Below, in pieces: positions 61,457 to 64,000 of a stretch of DNA of 64,000 nt. The notes under the pieces are model-generated. The model searched no databases, was not told where the DNA came from, and worked only from the letters and a program-made list of their open reading frames with translations. The translations under genes and the position numbers were made by a program. The number at the start of each line of letters is the position of its first letter. Position 1 is the first letter of the stretch. Source of the DNA: a virus. Where the stretch lies: the IMG/VR virus record IMGVR_UViG_3300018026_000007, positions 1 to 64,000 of that record, one strand, 5' to 3'.

Positions 61457-63289
61457 ATGCTCGAAAATATCCCTGCGATACTCAAGCAGTATCCGAATTG
61501 GGTCGTCTGGAAGTCTGTCGTCCGCGATGGTAAGGCGACCAAAATTCCCTTCGATGCCAAGACTGGCAGCATGGCGAAATCCAATGACGCCATGACCTGG
61601 GCAACATTCGAACAAGCCATCAAAACTGGGGACGTGCTGGAAGGCTCCGACTACAACGGTGTGGGATTCGAACTGCATGGAACTTCGATAGTTGGGATCG
61701 ATTTCGACAACGCCATCAATCATAAAGGTGTCATTGATCCATACGTGTTGGAGATTCTGAGCTTATTGGGGGACCCATACACAGAAAAATCCCCGAGCGG
61801 GACAGGGCTTCATGCTTTTGTAGATTGCGCCGCGTTGCCCGAGGGCGGCAGAAAATTATCACAGGCGCACAGCGGAATTGAAATATATCACGGTCAAGAG
61901 GGCGGTCGCTATTTCACAATGACTGGGGAAAAGGTGCTCGGCGACGGAATCCCAAAAATCGCGGACATCACACTGCCGTATCTCCTGATAACCCAGAACA
62001 AAGATAAAAAGTTCAAATCCGCATGGCTGGGAGATACATCACTGTTTAACGGCGACGACTCCAGTGCGGATTTCTATCTATTGACTCGGCTTGCCGCGCT
62101 CACACAAAACAACCCGCTGAAAATGGAATCATTCTTTAGTGTGTCCAAGCCAGGGCATCGGGAGAAATGGCACAACCGAAAAGATTATCGTGAGCGATCC
62201 ATCAAAGCGGCTATTGGCACCAATCTTACTGGTAAGCCTGTGTCAGTATCTGCCGCGATTGAATTTCACACCCCTGCGCGCCCTGATCCAGATGGGGAAT
62301 ATGTGATTGCACCTATGGCTGGTCAAGATGATGGATGGTTCCCTCTTGGCGACATCAGTCTGATTGGTGGAGCCAGCGGTACGGGAAAGACAACGTGGAT
62401 TTTTGAAATGCTGCACAAACAGAAGCAAGGCTACCCCATACACGATCACCGCACTCATGGATATTTGTTTCAAGTTCTGGCATACGACCGAGGCAGGAAT
62501 GCGTTCGCCCGCACGATGCGGCGATTGAACCTGCTTCCATCGGATATACCTACGACGCCGCTACCGCTTGCTTTCGGCACCGAGGCAGTGCAAAGCGTCA
62601 TCAATGAAATCGAAAAGATGAATCCAACCCCCAACATCATCTTCATTGAGGGGCTGGATATGCTTCTCGACGACGCCAACAAAAAATCAGTCGTTTCCCC
62701 CTTCATGCGCCAACTACAAGAAACGGCAGCCCACTTCCATATAGCCTTAATTTGTAGCGTCGGGGCTCCTAAGACCAAGCGCGGGGAAGATTACGCAGCC
62801 AAGCGCGACAAACTGTCAGGCAGCGAAGCCTGGGGCCGCAATTGTGAAACCGTCTGCGTTCTGGAATTCGCGGAGGATGATGACGGCACCGCGCCACAGA
62901 GAATTTTGACGATCCTTCCACGAAACGCCCCTGCTGAGAAGTTCACGCTGCAGTTTGAGGGTGGGCGTTTGGTGCCCGTTCAGGCAACAGAAGACCCGAA
63001 ACAGGACCCTGGCGGGCGGCCACCTGAATCACTTCAGAAAGCCATCAATTTCCTTGAGCGCGAGCTTCAAGATGGGCCGCGCCTGGGCAAAGAAATCATC
63101 GTTCTTGCACGGGATTTGGAAAACATCAGTCGTGCGACTCTCTATCGGGCCGCCGAGGTTGCACACGTTCAAAAGGATGTTCGCATAGCGGGAAAATTGT
63201 GTTGGAAACTTACCCCTATGAACGAAACCAACGATCCACAAGAGGACGAAGAGGCGGGGCCGACCAGCACGGAGTTTAAGTATGAGTGA
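61457..63289 (+). CDS. Prim-pol/replicative helicase-type protein (610 aa)
   Basis: The N-terminal half resembles phage primase-polymerases: ILKQYPNWVVWKSVVRDGKATKIPFDAKTG, GVGFELHGTSIVGIDFDNA (metal-binding D-x-D), SPSGTGLHAFVD and GIEIYHGQEGGRYFTMTG. The C-terminal half is a RecA-like P-loop ATPase with LIGGASGTGKTTW (about residue 305), NIIFIEGLDMLL and CSVGAPK. This is the likely primase-helicase of the replisome. It follows the nuclease gene by 11 bases; ATG 61457 has only a weak GGAG upstream. Confidence 0.85.
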   Translation: MLENIPAILKQYPNWVVWKSVVRDGKATKIPFDAKTGSMAKSNDAMTWATFEQAIKTGDVLEGSDYNGVGFELHGTSIVGIDFDNAINHKGVIDPYVLEILSLLGDPYTEKSPSGTGLHAFVDCAALPEGGRKLSQAHSGIEIYHGQEGGRYFTMTGEKVLGDGIPKIADITLPYLLITQNKDKKFKSAWLGDTSLFNGDDSSADFYLLTRLAALTQNNPLKMESFFSVSKPGHREKWHNRKDYRERSIKAAIGTNLTGKPVSVSAAIEFHTPARPDPDGEYVIAPMAGQDDGWFPLGDISLIGGASGTGKTTWIFEMLHKQKQGYPIHDHRTHGYLFQVLAYDRGRNAFARTMRRLNLLPSDIPTTPLPLAFGTEAVQSVINEIEKMNPTPNIIFIEGLDMLLDDANKKSVVSPFMRQLQETAAHFHIALICSVGAPKTKRGEDYAAKRDKLSGSEAWGRNCETVCVLEFAEDDDGTAPQRILTILPRNAPAEKFTLQFEGGRLVPVQATEDPKQDPGGRPPESLQKAINFLERELQDGPRLGKEIIVLARDLENISRATLYRAAEVAHVQKDVRIAGKLCWKLTPMNETNDPQEDEEAGPTSTEFKYE

Positions 63290-63294
63290 GTGTG

Positions 63295-63326
63295 AGCGCA
63301 ACCCCCTGCCTTCAGGCATGGGGTCA
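63295..63326 (+). mobile_element. Left end of IS200/IS605 element
   Basis: CCCC-TGCC-TTCA-GGCA-T-GGGG (63303-63323) is an imperfect hairpin of the type TnpA recognises at IS200/IS605 left ends, just after the prim-pol stop. The element (tnpA, tnpB) continues past the right edge. Confidence 0.7.
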
Positions 63327-63349
63327 AGCGAGTAGTTTGCACAAAGAAA

Positions 63350-63382
63350 CCTATTGCAATAGGTAGCGGAGACTGGTATAAT
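63350..63382 (+). promoter_or_regulatory. tnpA promoter with 14-bp palindrome
   Basis: TTGCAA (63354-63359), 17 bases, TATAAT (63377-63382). The -35 is the centre of the perfect palindrome CCTATTGCAATAGG (63350-63363). ATG 63388 follows 5 bases after the -10. Confidence 0.8.
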
Positions 63383-63387
63383 GCATC

Positions 63388-63786
63388 ATGCTCGAAGGAT
63401 ACAAGTCAAACAACAACGTCGTGTACTCCAGCAAATATCACGTCGTCTGGTGCCCGAAGTATCGACGCGAGGTGCTGGATGGTCCGATAGCGAGACGATG
63501 CGAACAGGTCCTGCGACAGACATGCAAGAAGTATCGAGCCGAAATCATCGCCTTAGAGATTATGCCCGACCACGTACATCTGCTGGTCGAAGTGGACCCA
63601 CAATTTGGGATACATCGACTTGTCAAAAATCTCAAAGGTGTGTCGTCGCATACACTGCGCAAAGAATTTGCCAGTTTGGTTTCACGTCTGCCGACGCTCT
63701 GGACAAATTCGTATTTCGTTTCGACAGTCGGTGGTGCTCCGCTTTCAGTGATTAAACAGTACGTTGAAAATCAGAAGAACGTCTGA
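63388..63786 (+). CDS. tnpA: TnpA Y1 transposase, IS200/IS605 family
   Basis: All catalytic features are present in 132 residues: the HUH motif in PDHVHLLVEV (H62, H64) and nucleophile Y125 in QYVENQKN. N-terminal SSKYHVVWCPKYRREVL is typical. It moves single-stranded circular element DNA during replication. ATG 63388 lies at the transcription start of its promoter (leaderless). Its stop overlaps the tnpB ATG (TGATG). It could also mobilise the tnpB-only element at 7-8 kb. Confidence 0.95.
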   Translation: MLEGYKSNNNVVYSSKYHVVWCPKYRREVLDGPIARRCEQVLRQTCKKYRAEIIALEIMPDHVHLLVEVDPQFGIHRLVKNLKGVSSHTLRKEFASLVSRLPTLWTNSYFVSTVGGAPLSVIKQYVENQKNV

Positions 63787-64000
63787 TGATTCAAGCGCAA
63801 CTCAAACTTCGGCTCAACACCAAACAGGATGCCATTCTGACGGGCTGGCTGTGGAACCTCACGGGTGTGTGGAACTGGGCGGTCAAGAAAATAGAATTGG
63901 ATGCGAAGGATAAGATTTTCTACTCCCCGAAAGAATTTCACAATCTGCTGGCAGGGCACAGCGAAAAGATGGAGATTCCCAGCCACACCCTGCAGGGCAT
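63786..64000 (+). CDS. tnpB: TnpB, N-terminus only (window edge)
   Basis: ATG 63786 overlaps the tnpA stop. The 71 visible residues (QAQLKLRLNTKQDAILTGWLWNLTGVWNWAVKKIE) match the TnpB N-terminal domain; the RuvC part lies beyond the window. It is different in sequence from the TnpB at 7167, so the two elements are not recent copies. Confidence 0.85.
   Translation, partial: MIQAQLKLRLNTKQDAILTGWLWNLTGVWNWAVKKIELDAKDKIFYSPKEFHNLLAGHSEKMEIPSHTLQG

Overview
The window is a segment of a tailed double-stranded DNA bacteriophage (Caudoviricetes-like), apparently from an uncultured or unfamiliar lineage. Virion genes (terminase subunits, portal, scaffold-like, major capsid, tail-type proteins), a phage replication/recombination module and dense arrays of tiny overlapping genes leave little doubt that it is a phage. 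The host is not named by any gene. The bacterial-type promoters (TTGACA, 16-17 nt, TATAAT-like), Sec signal peptides, a circularly permuted tmRNA and many leaderless start codons are compatible with a Gram-negative host such as an alphaproteobacterium, but this is inference.

Layout. 1-9.9 kb is an accessory region, mostly on the minus strand: pentapeptide-repeat protein (cut by the left edge), permuted ssrA (tmRNA) on the plus strand, KTSC protein, GHKL ATPase, small tyrosine recombinase, membrane transglycosylase, zinc-ribbon proteins, an operon of very small genes interrupted by a TnpB element, a secreted JAMM protein and a DUF2786 protein. 10-20.8 kb is a plus-strand run of tiny genes, mostly joined by ATGA/GTGA overlaps, broken by a GIY-YIG endonuclease (13.2-14.6 kb) and a tRNA-like stretch (15.1 kb), and ending in a secreted serine protease. 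20.8-22.7 kb is a groEL-groES pair. 22.7-41.8 kb is the morphogenesis region. 42.0-42.15 kb has tRNA-Met(CAT) and tRNA-Thr(TGT). 42.2-49 kb has a histidine phosphatase and a 1857-aa polyvalent protein. 49-57.8 kb has endonuclease VII, a membrane protein, a metallophosphoesterase, RecA, nucleotide-pool enzymes, family A DNA polymerase and an ERF annealing protein. 57.9-63.3 kb has SSB, a structured RNA candidate, UvrD-like helicase, RecB/Cas4-like nuclease and a prim-pol/helicase protein. An IS200/IS605 element (tnpA and the start of tnpB) runs off the right edge.

Regulation can be read from the sequence. (i) At least six minus-strand promoters have TTGCA-17-TATCCT-like boxes, and several of these carry an AGTAC-spacer-GTACT operator over the -35; the same operator lies between the -35 and -10 of two plus-strand replication promoters. 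(ii) A fixed-spacing motif, GACTTT-N6-CATAAG-TGTAGG, recurs at least ten times ahead of virion genes, the tRNAs and some early small genes, and looks like a phage-class promoter. (iii) Six sigma-70-type promoters place an ATG or GTG five or six bases after the -10, so these mRNAs should be leaderless.

The most notable items are the two-piece tmRNA, the leaderless promoter class, the repeated class-specific promoter, the structured RNA after ssb, the truncated capsid paralogue beside the capsid operon, and small genes embedded out of frame in the polyvalent gene.
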